19,541 bases of DNA, taken from assembly GCF_949282365.1 (NCBI RefSeq), contig NZ_CASDOY010000039.1, forward strand, positions 1 to 19,541, written 5' to 3'. Shown here piece by piece: positions 12,374 through 19,541 of this stretch. The stretch is from an uncultured Desulfovibrio sp. (GTDB lineage Bacteria > Desulfobacterota > Desulfovibrionia > Desulfovibrionales > Desulfovibrionaceae). The notes under the pieces are model-generated. The model was given only the letters and a program-made list of their open reading frames with translations. It was not told the DNA's origin and ran no database searches. Made by a program: the position numbers and the translations under genes. Positions within the stretch are counted from its first letter, which is position 1. Each line of letters opens with the position of its first letter.

Positions 12374-14782
12374 TTATTTCTTTTCGTCCCCGCCGTTCTT
12401 GCCCCGGGCCCTGTCCAGCAGTTCCCCGGCCTGATGGCCCAGCTCTCCGGCCTTGTCCCGGGCTTCGCCCAGCAGCGCTCCGGCCTTCTGGCGGGCGCCG
12501 TCCACCATCTCGCCGCTCTGGCGGCGCAGGTCACCGGCTTTCTGGCGGGCCTCCTCCATCATCTCACCGGCCTGGCCGCGCAGGGAACCCATCTTCTCCC
12601 GCGCGTCTTCCAGCAGTTCCCCGGCCTGATGGCCCAGCTCCCCGGCCCTGTCGCGGGCTTCGCCCAGCAGCGCTCCGGCCTTCTGACGGGCGCCGTCCAC
12701 CATCTCGCCGCTCTGGCGGCGCAGGTCACCGGCTTTCTGCCGGGCTTCCTCCATCATCTCCCCGGCCTTGTCCCGGGCTTCGCCCAGCAGCTCACCGGCC
12801 TTCTGGCGGGCGCCGCCCACCACCTCGCCGCTCTGGCGGCGCAGTTCACCGGCCTTCTGGCGGGCCCCTTCCATCATCTCACCGGCCTGGCCGCGCAGGG
12901 AATCCATCTTCTCCCGCGCGTCTTCCAGCAGTTCCCCGGCCTGATGGCCCAGGGCCTGGGCGCGGGTGGGCGCGGCGGCGGGCTGCCCGGGCGTGGGCAG
13001 CAGGCGGTCCTCGTCGGCCTGCCCCCGTGACGCGCGCTCGGCTTCTTCCTCGCGCAGGATGCGGCGCAGCACCTTGCCGATGAGGCTCTTGGGCAGTTCC
13101 TCGCGGAATTCAAAGAACTTCGGCACCTTGTAGTTGGCAAGACGCGCGCGGCAATGGGCCGTCAGCTCGGCCGTGGTCAGCTTTTCGCCCGGCCGCGGCA
13201 CCACGTAGGCCTTGAGCACCTCGCCGCGGGTGGGATGCTTGACGCCCACGGCCACGGCTTCGGCCACCTTGGGATGTTCGTACAGGACCTCGTCCACTTC
13301 GCGGGGATAGACGTTGTACCCGCCCACGATGACCAGATCCTTCTTGCGGTCCACGATATAGTAGTAGCCGTCCTCGTCGTAGTAGGCGATATCGCCGGTA
13401 TGCAGCCAGCCGTCGCTCAGGGTGGCGGCGGTCTCCTCGGGGCGGTTCCAGTAGCCCTGCATGACCTGCGGCCCGCGCACCAGCATCTCGCCTTCCTCGC
13501 GCGGGCCCAGCACGCGGCTGCTGTCGTGGATGTCCACGATGCGCACTTCCGTATGCGGGAAGGCCACGCCGATGGAGCCTTCCTTCTGCGGGCCGTCCAG
13601 GGGATTGGCCGTGACGCAGGGCGAGGCTTCGGTGAGGCCGAAACCTTCGGTGATGCTGGCGTGCGTCAGGCTGACCCAGCGGCGCAGGGCTTCGGTGGGG
13701 AAGGGCGCGGAGCCGGAGACGCAGATCTCGATACAGGTGAGGTCGTATTTCTTGATGTCCTTCTGCTGCATGAGCGACATGTAGACCGAAGGCGCGCCCA
13801 CGAAGAAGGTGGGCCGGAAACGGGCGATGGTGCGCAGGAGGTCGGCGGGCGTGTAGCGCGGCACCGGGATGGTGGTGGCGGCCAGGGCCGCGGGCAGGAT
13901 GATGTTGCCCACCAGGCCGAAAACGTGGAAGAAGGGCATGATGCTCAGGAAGGACATGGGCTTGCAGTTTTCCCAGTCCATGTGGAGGATGGCCAGCAGC
14001 TGCTGCATCTGGGCCGAGATGCAGGCATGGCCCAGCATGGCGCCCTTGGGCTGGCCCGAGGTGCCGCCCGTGTACTGGAGCAGGGCCAGGGCGTCGCCGG
14101 GGTCCGCGTCGGTGGGCACGCTGAAGCGGCCGCGGACACTGATGAAATCCTTCCAGCGCAGGATCGTCTGCCCGTAGGGCACCTGCGGCACCTGCCCCTC
14201 GCGGCGGGCCTTGATGCGGTAGAGCCAGTTGAGCGGGAAGGCCAGGCCGTCGGCGATGCCCGTGACCACGATCAGACGCAGGGGCAGGCGTTCGCGCAGG
14301 GGCTCCAGCTTGGCCCAGAGCAGGTCCAGGGTCACCAGCACTTCCGCCCCGGCGTCGTTGAAGTGGTGCAGCAGTTCCTTCTCCATATAGAGGGGATTGG
14401 TCATGACGGCCACGGCCCCGGCCTTCATGATGCCCCAGAAGGCGATGACGGTCTGCGGGATGTTGGGCAGCATGACGGCCACCCGCTGGCCCGGCCTGAC
14501 CCCGCGCAGGCGCAGGGCCTCGGCGAAGTGTTCCGCCGCCTCATGCAGGCGGCTGTAGGTCATCTGGAAATTCTGGAAACGGATGGCCAGACGGTTGCCG
14601 TGGGTCCGGGCGGCCCTGTCCAGCAGCAAGGCCAGATGCATGGGCCGGATGACGCATTCCATGTCTTCATGGCCCACAAAATGCCGCCACCAGCCGGGGC
14701 GTTGTGCGTCCGCCTTCAGGCTGTCTTCCCTGCCGCCGTCCCGGTTGGGACCGGCGGCTCCCGTCTGCAGAGGGGTAGTCAT
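12374..14782 (-). CDS. Long-chain fatty acid-CoA ligase with amphipathic repeat tail
   Basis: Activates fatty acids to acyl-CoA through an acyl-adenylate. The start at 14782 has GGAG six bases upstream; the longer frame to 14833 has no such site. The adenylate-forming core spans ~residues 20-590: YTGGTSGQPKG near 237-247, GFGLTEASP near 380, GWLHTGD near 460, DRKKDLVIVGGYNVYP after it, and the C-terminal lid LPKSLIGKVLRR with catalytic Lys570. Usual length is ~560. After a Pro/Ala linker comes an unusual ~195-residue tail (about 605-802) of alternating 11-mers such as AGELLEDAREK and 7-mers such as AGELRRQ, making 18-residue units that fit five helix turns exactly. It predicts a long amphipathic helix like LEA or apolipoproteins, perhaps for membrane or lipid-surface binding. 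This last point is inference. Confidence 0.9.
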   Translation of the reverse strand: MTTPLQTGAAGPNRDGGREDSLKADAQRPGWWRHFVGHEDMECVIRPMHLALLLDRAARTHGNRLAIRFQNFQMTYSRLHEAAEHFAEALRLRGVRPGQRVAVMLPNIPQTVIAFWGIMKAGAVAVMTNPLYMEKELLHHFNDAGAEVLVTLDLLWAKLEPLRERLPLRLIVVTGIADGLAFPLNWLYRIKARREGQVPQVPYGQTILRWKDFISVRGRFSVPTDADPGDALALLQYTGGTSGQPKGAMLGHACISAQMQQLLAILHMDWENCKPMSFLSIMPFFHVFGLVGNIILPAALAATTIPVPRYTPADLLRTIARFRPTFFVGAPSVYMSLMQQKDIKKYDLTCIEICVSGSAPFPTEALRRWVSLTHASITEGFGLTEASPCVTANPLDGPQKEGSIGVAFPHTEVRIVDIHDSSRVLGPREEGEMLVRGPQVMQGYWNRPEETAATLSDGWLHTGDIAYYDEDGYYYIVDRKKDLVIVGGYNVYPREVDEVLYEHPKVAEAVAVGVKHPTRGEVLKAYVVPRPGEKLTTAELTAHCRARLANYKVPKFFEFREELPKSLIGKVLRRILREEEAERASRGQADEDRLLPTPGQPAAAPTRAQALGHQAGELLEDAREKMDSLRGQAGEMMEGARQKAGELRRQSGEVVGGARQKAGELLGEARDKAGEMMEEARQKAGDLRRQSGEMVDGARQKAGALLGEARDRAGELGHQAGELLEDAREKMGSLRGQAGEMMEEARQKAGDLRRQSGEMVDGARQKAGALLGEARDKAGELGHQAGELLDRARGKNGGDEKK
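12411..12955 (-). repeat. In-frame DNA repeats encoding the ligase tail
   Basis: Near-identical blocks recur inside the coding sequence: CCAGCAGTTCCCCGGCCTGA begins at 12415, 12610 and 12925 (spacings 195 and 315 bases, both multiples of 3). Between them run shorter repeated modules with few differences. High base-level identity suggests recent expansion or homogenisation, with probable copy-number variation between strains. Confidence 0.85.
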
Positions 14783-14921
14783 GCGCTGCTCCGATGCATG
14801 CTTCATACGTTGGGCGTGCCCCGCACGGCGCACGCGCTGCCATCCCCCGGCCCGGAGACCGGGGGCCTTTCACGGATGCGGGCGGCCCTGCCGCCCCGGA
14901 TCGAAAAACCTCCCCGCGACC

Positions 14922-16286
14922 TCAGGCCAGGGCGGTCAGGTCGTAGGTGCTGCTCTCCACGATGTCGCCCCGCACCAGCGCGCCGGGCGCCACGCCCGTG
15001 CCGCTGACATAGGTGATGCCGTCCACCTCGGGCGCCTGGAACCAGACGCGGCCCACATGCAGGCCCGGCCACTCGTCATGCGGCGCGTCCACCAGCACGG
15101 GCAGGGTCCGGCCCACCACCTCCTGCAACTGCTGCTCGCTGATCTCGGCCTGGATCTCCATGAGCTCGGCGCGGCGCTGCTCGCGCACCTCCACGGGCAC
15201 CTGATCTGGCATGGCCGCCGCGGGCGTGCCTTCCTCGGCCTGATAGGCGAAGACCCCCAGATGCCGGAAGCGCGTCTCTTCCACAAAACGGCACAGGGTA
15301 CGGAAATGCTCCCCGGTCTCCCCGGGATAGCCCACGATGAAGGTGGTGCGCAGGGCGGCTTCGGGCAGGGCCTCGCGCACACGGTCCACCACCCGGCGGG
15401 GATCGGAGGCGAAGGGGCGGCCCATGCGGGTCAGGATCTCGGGATGGGCATGCTGCAGGGGGATGTCGAAATACGGCAGCAGCTGCGGCCCGGCCTCGCG
15501 CATGTAGCGCAGGAGTTCGGGCGTGACGCCGCTGGGATAGAGATAGAGCAGGCGCAGCCAGGTCAGGCGGTCCAGGGGCAGCAGCTCGTCCAGCAGCCGG
15601 GGCAGGCTTTGGGGCGTGTCGAAGTCGCTGCCCCACGAGGTCAGGTCCTGGGCCACCAGCACCAGCTCGCGCACCCCGCCGGCCAGCAGGCCGCGCGCTT
15701 CCTCGCGCAGCTCCGGCGCGGGCACGGAGCGCAGCGGGCCCCGGATGGACGGGATGGTGCAGAAAGCGCACTTGTGGCGGCAGCCCTCGCCCACCTTGAG
15801 CCAGGCATAGGACGGGCCCGTGGAGAGCAGACGGCCCGGCGCGGCGGGCGCTTCGGGCAGGCCCAGGGCGGCACGCACCATGGCGGGCCAGTGCTCCAGC
15901 CGGTCCGTGGGCAGCCAGAGGTCCACCTCGGGCAGACCGGCGGCCAGCTCCTCCACGCCGTAGCGGCCCACCATGCAGCCGGCCACGGCCAGCAGGGGAC
16001 GGCGCTTGCAGCGGCCCAGATGCTCCACGGCGTCCAGGACGGCGCGGATGGACTCGCGCACGGCCGGCTCGATGAAGCCGCAGGTATTGATGAACACCAG
16101 ACGCGCCCGGCCCATGTGTTCCACGCTGCGCACGGGCACGCCCAGCGAGCCCAGCAGGTGCTCGCTGTCCACACGGTTCTTGGGACAGCCCAGGCTCAGG
16201 GACCACACCGGCAAAGAGCCGGACACACGGGCGCGCGTCAGGGGCGCGGCCGCTCCGGCTGCGGAAGAAAAGGAATGGACAGTCAT
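14922..16286 (-). CDS. rimO: Ribosomal protein S12 methylthiotransferase RimO
   Basis: Radical SAM enzyme that adds a methylthio group to an aspartate of ribosomal protein S12. 454 aa, near the family norm. The N-terminal UPF0004 domain has its three cluster cysteines at 34 (SLGCPKN), 69 (NTCGFI) and 104 (AGCM). The radical SAM CxxxCxxC is at 169, 173 and 176 (CRHKCAFC). A C-terminal TRAM-like domain (~390-454) follows. LGCPKNRVDSE and the downstream FIVGYPGETGE fit RimO better than the sister enzyme MiaB. The start at 16286 lacks a ribosome-binding site, and a candidate promoter would begin transcription at the ATG itself, so it may be leaderless. Ends 139 bases before the ligase gene. Confidence 0.93.
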   Translation of the reverse strand: MTVHSFSSAAGAAAPLTRARVSGSLPVWSLSLGCPKNRVDSEHLLGSLGVPVRSVEHMGRARLVFINTCGFIEPAVRESIRAVLDAVEHLGRCKRRPLLAVAGCMVGRYGVEELAAGLPEVDLWLPTDRLEHWPAMVRAALGLPEAPAAPGRLLSTGPSYAWLKVGEGCRHKCAFCTIPSIRGPLRSVPAPELREEARGLLAGGVRELVLVAQDLTSWGSDFDTPQSLPRLLDELLPLDRLTWLRLLYLYPSGVTPELLRYMREAGPQLLPYFDIPLQHAHPEILTRMGRPFASDPRRVVDRVREALPEAALRTTFIVGYPGETGEHFRTLCRFVEETRFRHLGVFAYQAEEGTPAAAMPDQVPVEVREQRRAELMEIQAEISEQQLQEVVGRTLPVLVDAPHDEWPGLHVGRVWFQAPEVDGITYVSGTGVAPGALVRGDIVESSTYDLTALA

Positions 16287-16292
16287 GGGGAC

Positions 16293-16321
16293 AGGGTATC
16301 CGTCTCTGTTTTCTTTGTCAC
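16293..16321 (-). promoter_or_regulatory. Candidate promoter giving a leaderless rimO transcript
   Basis: On the - strand: GTGACA (16321-16316), 17-base spacer, TACCCT (16298-16293). Six bases later comes the A of the rimO ATG. The -10 is a weak match (3 of 6). Confidence 0.3.
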
Positions 16322-16407
16322 CAGAAATTGCATGACATCATCGCGTCCGCCGCGGACGGCGAAAGCATCCCCGGAAGCAAGAGAGCCCGGGCGCGGAGGC
16401 GGCGGGA

Positions 16408-16992
16408 TCAGAAGGCGTGGACCCGCCACGGCAAGGCCAAAAAACGCAGGCTGTGCGGCGGGATGACCAGCAGCCTGCCCTGCCGCACGTCCGCGCTGCG
16501 GGTCGTGAAGCTGTCCCGTTCGATGTGCAGCACGGCCTCTTCCTCACGGCTGCAGTCGAAAAGCTGCAGGACGGCATCGTCCACGCGGTCCGCGCAGGTC
16601 CAGTGCCGGTTCATGGGCGGGGTCTCGGGCGTCAGATGCCGCAAAAAGCGGAACAGGATGCAGCGCCCCCCGCCGGGAGCGAGCCAGTCCCGGCAGGCCT
16701 CCCACAAGACCCCGGGGGGCACGTTCTGCCCTTCGGCAAAGGGCTGTTCCACCAGCAGGGGGTAGCGGGGGCGGCAGGACCGCAGCATGTCGTCCACCAG
16801 CTGCGTGTAGTCCGTATCCTGTTCCAGCACGGCCCTGAGGGCGCCGGGCTTTTCCGCCAGAGAGAGCAGGGTCTCGTTGAGGATGTCGCGCGCCTTGAGC
16901 GTCTGTATGCCGTGGGTCAGGCGCAGGGCGTTGAGCACGGCGTAGATGGCGCAAAAGGTATCCAGCTTTCCCTGAAAGAACGGTTTGAGCAT
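16408..16992 (-). CDS. Papain-like cysteine protease-fold protein, function unknown
   Basis: 194-aa protein with no signal peptide. It begins MLKPFFQGKLDTFCAIYAVLN, with Gln7 and Cys14 placed as the oxyanion-hole Gln and nucleophile at the head of a helix. His130 (NRHWTCAD) and Asp146 (QLFDCS) complete a plausible Cys-His-Asp triad in the order of papain and C39-like folds. The start at 16992 follows GGAGG. No named family comes to mind; a peptidase, transglutaminase-like or acyltransferase role are all possible. It is upstream of rimO on the same strand (121 bases away) and divergent from panC. The triad is inferred from sequence pattern alone. Confidence 0.6.
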   Translation of the reverse strand: MLKPFFQGKLDTFCAIYAVLNALRLTHGIQTLKARDILNETLLSLAEKPGALRAVLEQDTDYTQLVDDMLRSCRPRYPLLVEQPFAEGQNVPPGVLWEACRDWLAPGGGRCILFRFLRHLTPETPPMNRHWTCADRVDDAVLQLFDCSREEEAVLHIERDSFTTRSADVRQGRLLVIPPHSLRFLALPWRVHAF

Positions 16993-17096
16993 GCGAACCT
17001 CCGACCTCTGTTATGCCTGTTCCCCCTGTCCAAGGCAACCGGGCGCGCCGGACAGGACGGGACTTTTTTCCGCAGCGGCGGAGGGGGCTTGTGACT

Positions 17097-17124
17097 TTAC
17101 AAGGCCTGCCGCAGCAGGTATAAG
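17097..17124 (+). promoter_or_regulatory. Promoter of panC
   Basis: -35 TTTACA (17097-17102), 16-base spacer, -10 TATAAG (17119-17124), each 5 of 6 to consensus. Start near 17131 leaves a leader of only ~28 bases with no clear Shine-Dalgarno. Confidence 0.6.
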
Positions 17125-17158
17125 GGAAGCCCCACTAACCATATCACCATACCTTGAT

Positions 17159-18007
17159 ATGCAGATATTCACCACTCCCCAAGAACTGGCGGCCCAGTGC
17201 CGCTCCTGGCACGCGGCCGGCGAGGATATCGCCCTTGTGCCCACCATGGGCTATTACCATGCCGGCCACGAGGCGCTCATGGACCAGGGCCGCGGCCTTG
17301 CCAAACGTCTTGTGGTCAGCCTGTTCGTGAACCCCACCCAGTTCGGCCCCAACGAGGATCTTTCGGCCTATCCGCGCGACATCGACCGCGATACGCGGAT
17401 CGCCGCCGCCCACGGCGCGGACGCCATCTTCATCCCCGAGCCCGCGTCCATGTACGCGGAAGACCACGCCACCTGGGTGGAAGTGCCGGACCTGTCCCGC
17501 ATCATGTGCGGCCTGAGCCGTCCCACGCATTTCCGCGGCGTCTGCACGGTGGTGCTGAAGCTCTTCATGCTCACCCAGGCCGACGTGGCCGTCTTCGGCC
17601 AGAAGGACTGGCAGCAGCAGGCCATCCTGCGCCGCATGGTGCGCGACCTCAACGTGCCCGTGCGCATCGAGACCTGTCCCATCGTGCGCGAGGAAGACGG
17701 CCTGGCCCTCTCCTCCCGCAACGTCTACCTCACCGAGGAAGAACGCCGCCAGGCCCCGTGGATCCATCGCGGCCTGCAGCTGGCGCGCGACATGGCCCAG
17801 AAGGGCCAGACCCACGCCAAGATCCTGCGCGAGGCCGCCCTCTGCACCTGGGCGGACCACCTGACCCTGGGGCGCCTGGATTACCTCAGCGTGGTGGACC
17901 CCGTGTCCATGGAACCCCTGGACACCGTGGACGGCCCGGCCCTCATGGCCTGCGCCATCCGCATGGGCAAGGCCCGCCTCATCGACAACATCCTGCTCCG
18001 GGACTAG
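17159..18007 (+). CDS. panC: Pantothenate synthetase (pantoate-beta-alanine ligase)
   Basis: Joins pantoate and beta-alanine with ATP to make pantothenate for coenzyme A. 282 aa, the family length. The start at 17159 gives MQIFTTPQEL, aligning with normal PanC N-termini; the longer frame from 16985 is non-coding leader. Key motifs: VPTMGYYHAGHEAL (residues 28-40) with the HIGH-like His34 and His37 that bind ATP, FVNPTQFGPNEDL, FGQKDWQQ near 140-150 and ALSSRN with the nucleotide-closing loop. Tyr replaces the more usual small or Leu residue before the first His. No ribosome-binding site is visible. metK follows 151 bases downstream on the same strand, perhaps in one transcript. Confidence 0.95.
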   Translation: MQIFTTPQELAAQCRSWHAAGEDIALVPTMGYYHAGHEALMDQGRGLAKRLVVSLFVNPTQFGPNEDLSAYPRDIDRDTRIAAAHGADAIFIPEPASMYAEDHATWVEVPDLSRIMCGLSRPTHFRGVCTVVLKLFMLTQADVAVFGQKDWQQQAILRRMVRDLNVPVRIETCPIVREEDGLALSSRNVYLTEEERRQAPWIHRGLQLARDMAQKGQTHAKILREAALCTWADHLTLGRLDYLSVVDPVSMEPLDTVDGPALMACAIRMGKARLIDNILLRD

Positions 18008-18035
18008 CGCCCCGGCAGGAAGGCTTTTCGGCAGG

Positions 18036-18063
18036 GGCCGGACCTTCGGACGAAGGCCCGGCC
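18036..18063 (+). other. GC-rich hairpin between panC and metK
   Basis: GGCCGG and CCTTCG (18036-18041, 18043-18048) pair with CGAAGG and CCGGCC (18051-18056, 18058-18063) with one mismatch. There is no T tract. It may protect the panC 3' end or act weakly as a terminator. No SAM riboswitch pattern was recognised in this 151-base gap, and no clear metK promoter. Confidence 0.4.
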
Positions 18064-18158
18064 TCCCCGCGCCCGCCTCCCGGCCGTCCGCCCGCCGCCG
18101 ACAGCGGCCCGGCGGCTTCGCGGGAGCAGGCCCATACTGAACCATGGAGAACAGACCA

Positions 18159-19331
18159 ATGCAAACCAAGGGCAAATATTTCTTCACTTCCGAGTCCGTG
18201 ACCGAAGGCCATCCCGACAAGGTGGCGGACCAGATCTCCGACGCCGTCCTGGACACCCTGCTGGCCCAGGACCCCGATGCCCATGTGGCCTGCGAGACCC
18301 TGGTGACCACCGGCATGGCGGTCATCGCCGGCGAGATCACCACCAAGGGCTACGCCGACCTGCCCCATGTGGTGCGCGAGACCATCCGCGAGATCGGCTA
18401 CACCAGCTCCGACATGGGCTTCGACGCCGAGACCTGCGCCGTCATCTCCTCCATCGACCACCAGTCCCCGGACATCGCCCAGGGCGTGCTGCGCGCCGCT
18501 CCCGAAGACCAGGGCGCCGGCGACCAGGGCATGATGTTCGGCTTTGCCTGCGACGAGACACCCACCCTCATGCCCGCCCCCATCTTCTGGGCCCACCAGC
18601 TCTCCCAGCAGCTGACCAGGGTGCGCAAGGACGGCACCGTGCCCTTCTTCCGCCCCGACGGCAAGACCCAGGTCTCCTTCGAATACATGGACGGCAAGCC
18701 CGTGCGCATCAACAACGTGGTGGTCTCCACCCAGCACGCCGCCTCCGCCTCCCAGGCCGACATCATCGAAGCCGTGAAGCAGCATGTGATCCGCCCCGTG
18801 CTGGAGCCCTCCGGCTACTTCGACGAAAAGGACTGCGAGATCTTCATCAACACCACCGGCCGCTTCGTGGTGGGCGGTCCCATGGGCGACTGCGGCCTCA
18901 CCGGCCGCAAGATCATCCAGGACACCTACGGCGGCAGCGGCCATCACGGCGGCGGCGCCTTCTCCGGCAAGGACCCCTCCAAGGTGGACCGTTCCGGCGC
19001 CTACATGGGCCGCTACATCGCCAAGAACGTGGTGGCCGCCGGTCTGGCCCCGGTGTGCGAAGTGCAGATCGCCTACTGCATCGGCGTGGCCGATCCGGTG
19101 AGCGTGCTGGTCTCCTCCCAGGGCAGCAGCGAGATCCCCGACGAAGTGCTGACTAGGGCCGTGCGCGAAGTCTTCGACATGCGCCCCTACTTCATCACCA
19201 AGCGTCTGGACCTCAAGCGTCCCATCTATTCCAAGACCTCCTGCTACGGCCACTTCGGCCGCGAGCTGCCCGAGTTCACCTGGGAAAAGACCGACGCCGT
19301 GGCCGACCTGCGCACCGCCGCCAGGGTCTAG
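18159..19331 (+). CDS. metK: S-adenosylmethionine synthetase
   Basis: Makes S-adenosylmethionine from methionine and ATP. The start at 18159 (MQTKGKYFFTSESVTEGHPDK) has GGAG nine bases upstream; an in-frame ATG at 18144 adds MENRP but has no suitable site and would overlap that GGAG. This gives 390 aa, normal for MetK. Motifs: GHPDK at 17-21 in the first domain, GAGDQGMMFGFA near 120, the central GGPMGDCGLTGRKII near 240 and the phosphate-binding GGGAFSGKDPSKVDRS near 265-280. The product serves RimO and the O-methyltransferase in this window, as it does all methyl transfer; no dedicated link is implied. A strong terminator follows. Confidence 0.97.
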   Translation: MQTKGKYFFTSESVTEGHPDKVADQISDAVLDTLLAQDPDAHVACETLVTTGMAVIAGEITTKGYADLPHVVRETIREIGYTSSDMGFDAETCAVISSIDHQSPDIAQGVLRAAPEDQGAGDQGMMFGFACDETPTLMPAPIFWAHQLSQQLTRVRKDGTVPFFRPDGKTQVSFEYMDGKPVRINNVVVSTQHAASASQADIIEAVKQHVIRPVLEPSGYFDEKDCEIFINTTGRFVVGGPMGDCGLTGRKIIQDTYGGSGHHGGGAFSGKDPSKVDRSGAYMGRYIAKNVVAAGLAPVCEVQIAYCIGVADPVSVLVSSQGSSEIPDEVLTRAVREVFDMRPYFITKRLDLKRPIYSKTSCYGHFGRELPEFTWEKTDAVADLRTAARV

Positions 19332-19354
19332 CCGCAGCCTGTCATCCTGCAACG

Positions 19355-19378
19355 AAAGGCCGGGGTTCCCGGCCTTTT
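19355..19378 (+). terminator. Intrinsic terminator of metK
   Basis: AAAGGCCGGG (19355-19364) pairs with CCCGGCCTTT (19368-19377) around loop GTT, followed by TTTTGCTTTT. It lies 23 bases after the stop. Confidence 0.9.
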
Positions 19379-19541
19379 GCTTTTCCGGCACGGCCTGCGG
19401 GACCGGGGTCCGGAGAGGAGCGCGGGGACGCAGGTCTATCCTGAATCCGTCTTCATAGTCTCTCAACCTCCTTCCCGGACGCGCGGGGCCGCCGGGCCCA
19501 TGCACGCCGGGCGGGAGCCTTCGCCAGTGCGCGGCACGACG
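19379..19541. other. Right-edge intergenic sequence
   Basis: No gene, RNA or promoter that I can support. A purine-rich GGAAGGAGG on the - strand precedes an ATG, but that frame closes after six codons. Confidence 0.4.

Noticed and set aside
13154..16466. Long + strand frames opposite the ligase and rimO
   Set aside because: Antisense open frames caused by high GC codon bias; the - strand products carry complete catalytic motifs.
18008..18158. SAM riboswitch before metK
   Set aside because: I could not recognise the conserved core of a SAM riboswitch class; only GC-rich hairpins are visible.
17144..19505. Long - strand frames opposite panC and metK
   Set aside because: His/Gly/Val-rich antisense shadows of well-conserved housekeeping genes.

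Overview
The window is GC-rich and reads as chromosomal DNA of a Desulfovibrionaceae bacterium, most likely a host-associated Desulfovibrio. This is inferred from family recognition and gene mix: an L-lactate permease, a CesT-type secretion chaperone with a large partner, and panC, metK and rimO housekeeping genes. No database search was run. About 1.4 kb at the left edge does not fit this picture and looks phage-like or foreign.

Layout: (1) 1 to about 1437 holds short, tightly packed + strand genes: the 3' end of an acidic Glu/Pro/Lys-rich protein, a small unknown, a 128-aa SprT-like zinc metallopeptidase, and a Pro/Ala/Gln-rich protein that breaks off. (2) At about 1437 this sequence joins, head-on, the 3' end of a polysaccharide deacetylase lipoprotein on the - strand. 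(3) A promoter drives tRNA-Val(CAC) and two identical tRNA-Asp(GTC) genes, with a terminator after each tRNA-Asp. (4) A type III secretion chaperone precedes a 736-aa putative effector, followed by a frameshifted remnant of the MBL hydrolase encoded intact 3.6 kb downstream. (5) An L-lactate permease has a strong promoter and a leader with a perfect 27-bp hairpin. (6) Two IS200-type elements lie head to head, one decayed and one intact. (7) tRNA-Arg(CCG) is divergent from a UPF0173 hydrolase. (8) A roughly 800-bp stretch without genes carries an AT-rich double palindrome and a 70/71-bp tandem repeat array. (9) On the - strand follow an O-methyltransferase, a long-chain acyl-CoA synthetase fused to an amphipathic repeat tail, rimO and a papain-like small protein. 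(10) On the + strand are panC and metK.

The points most worth pursuing are the chaperone plus putative effector with no secretion apparatus in view, the acyl-CoA synthetase with a roughly 195-residue LEA/apolipoprotein-like tail, the hairpin leader of the lactate permease, the structured 70-bp repeat array, and the abrupt junction near 1437.
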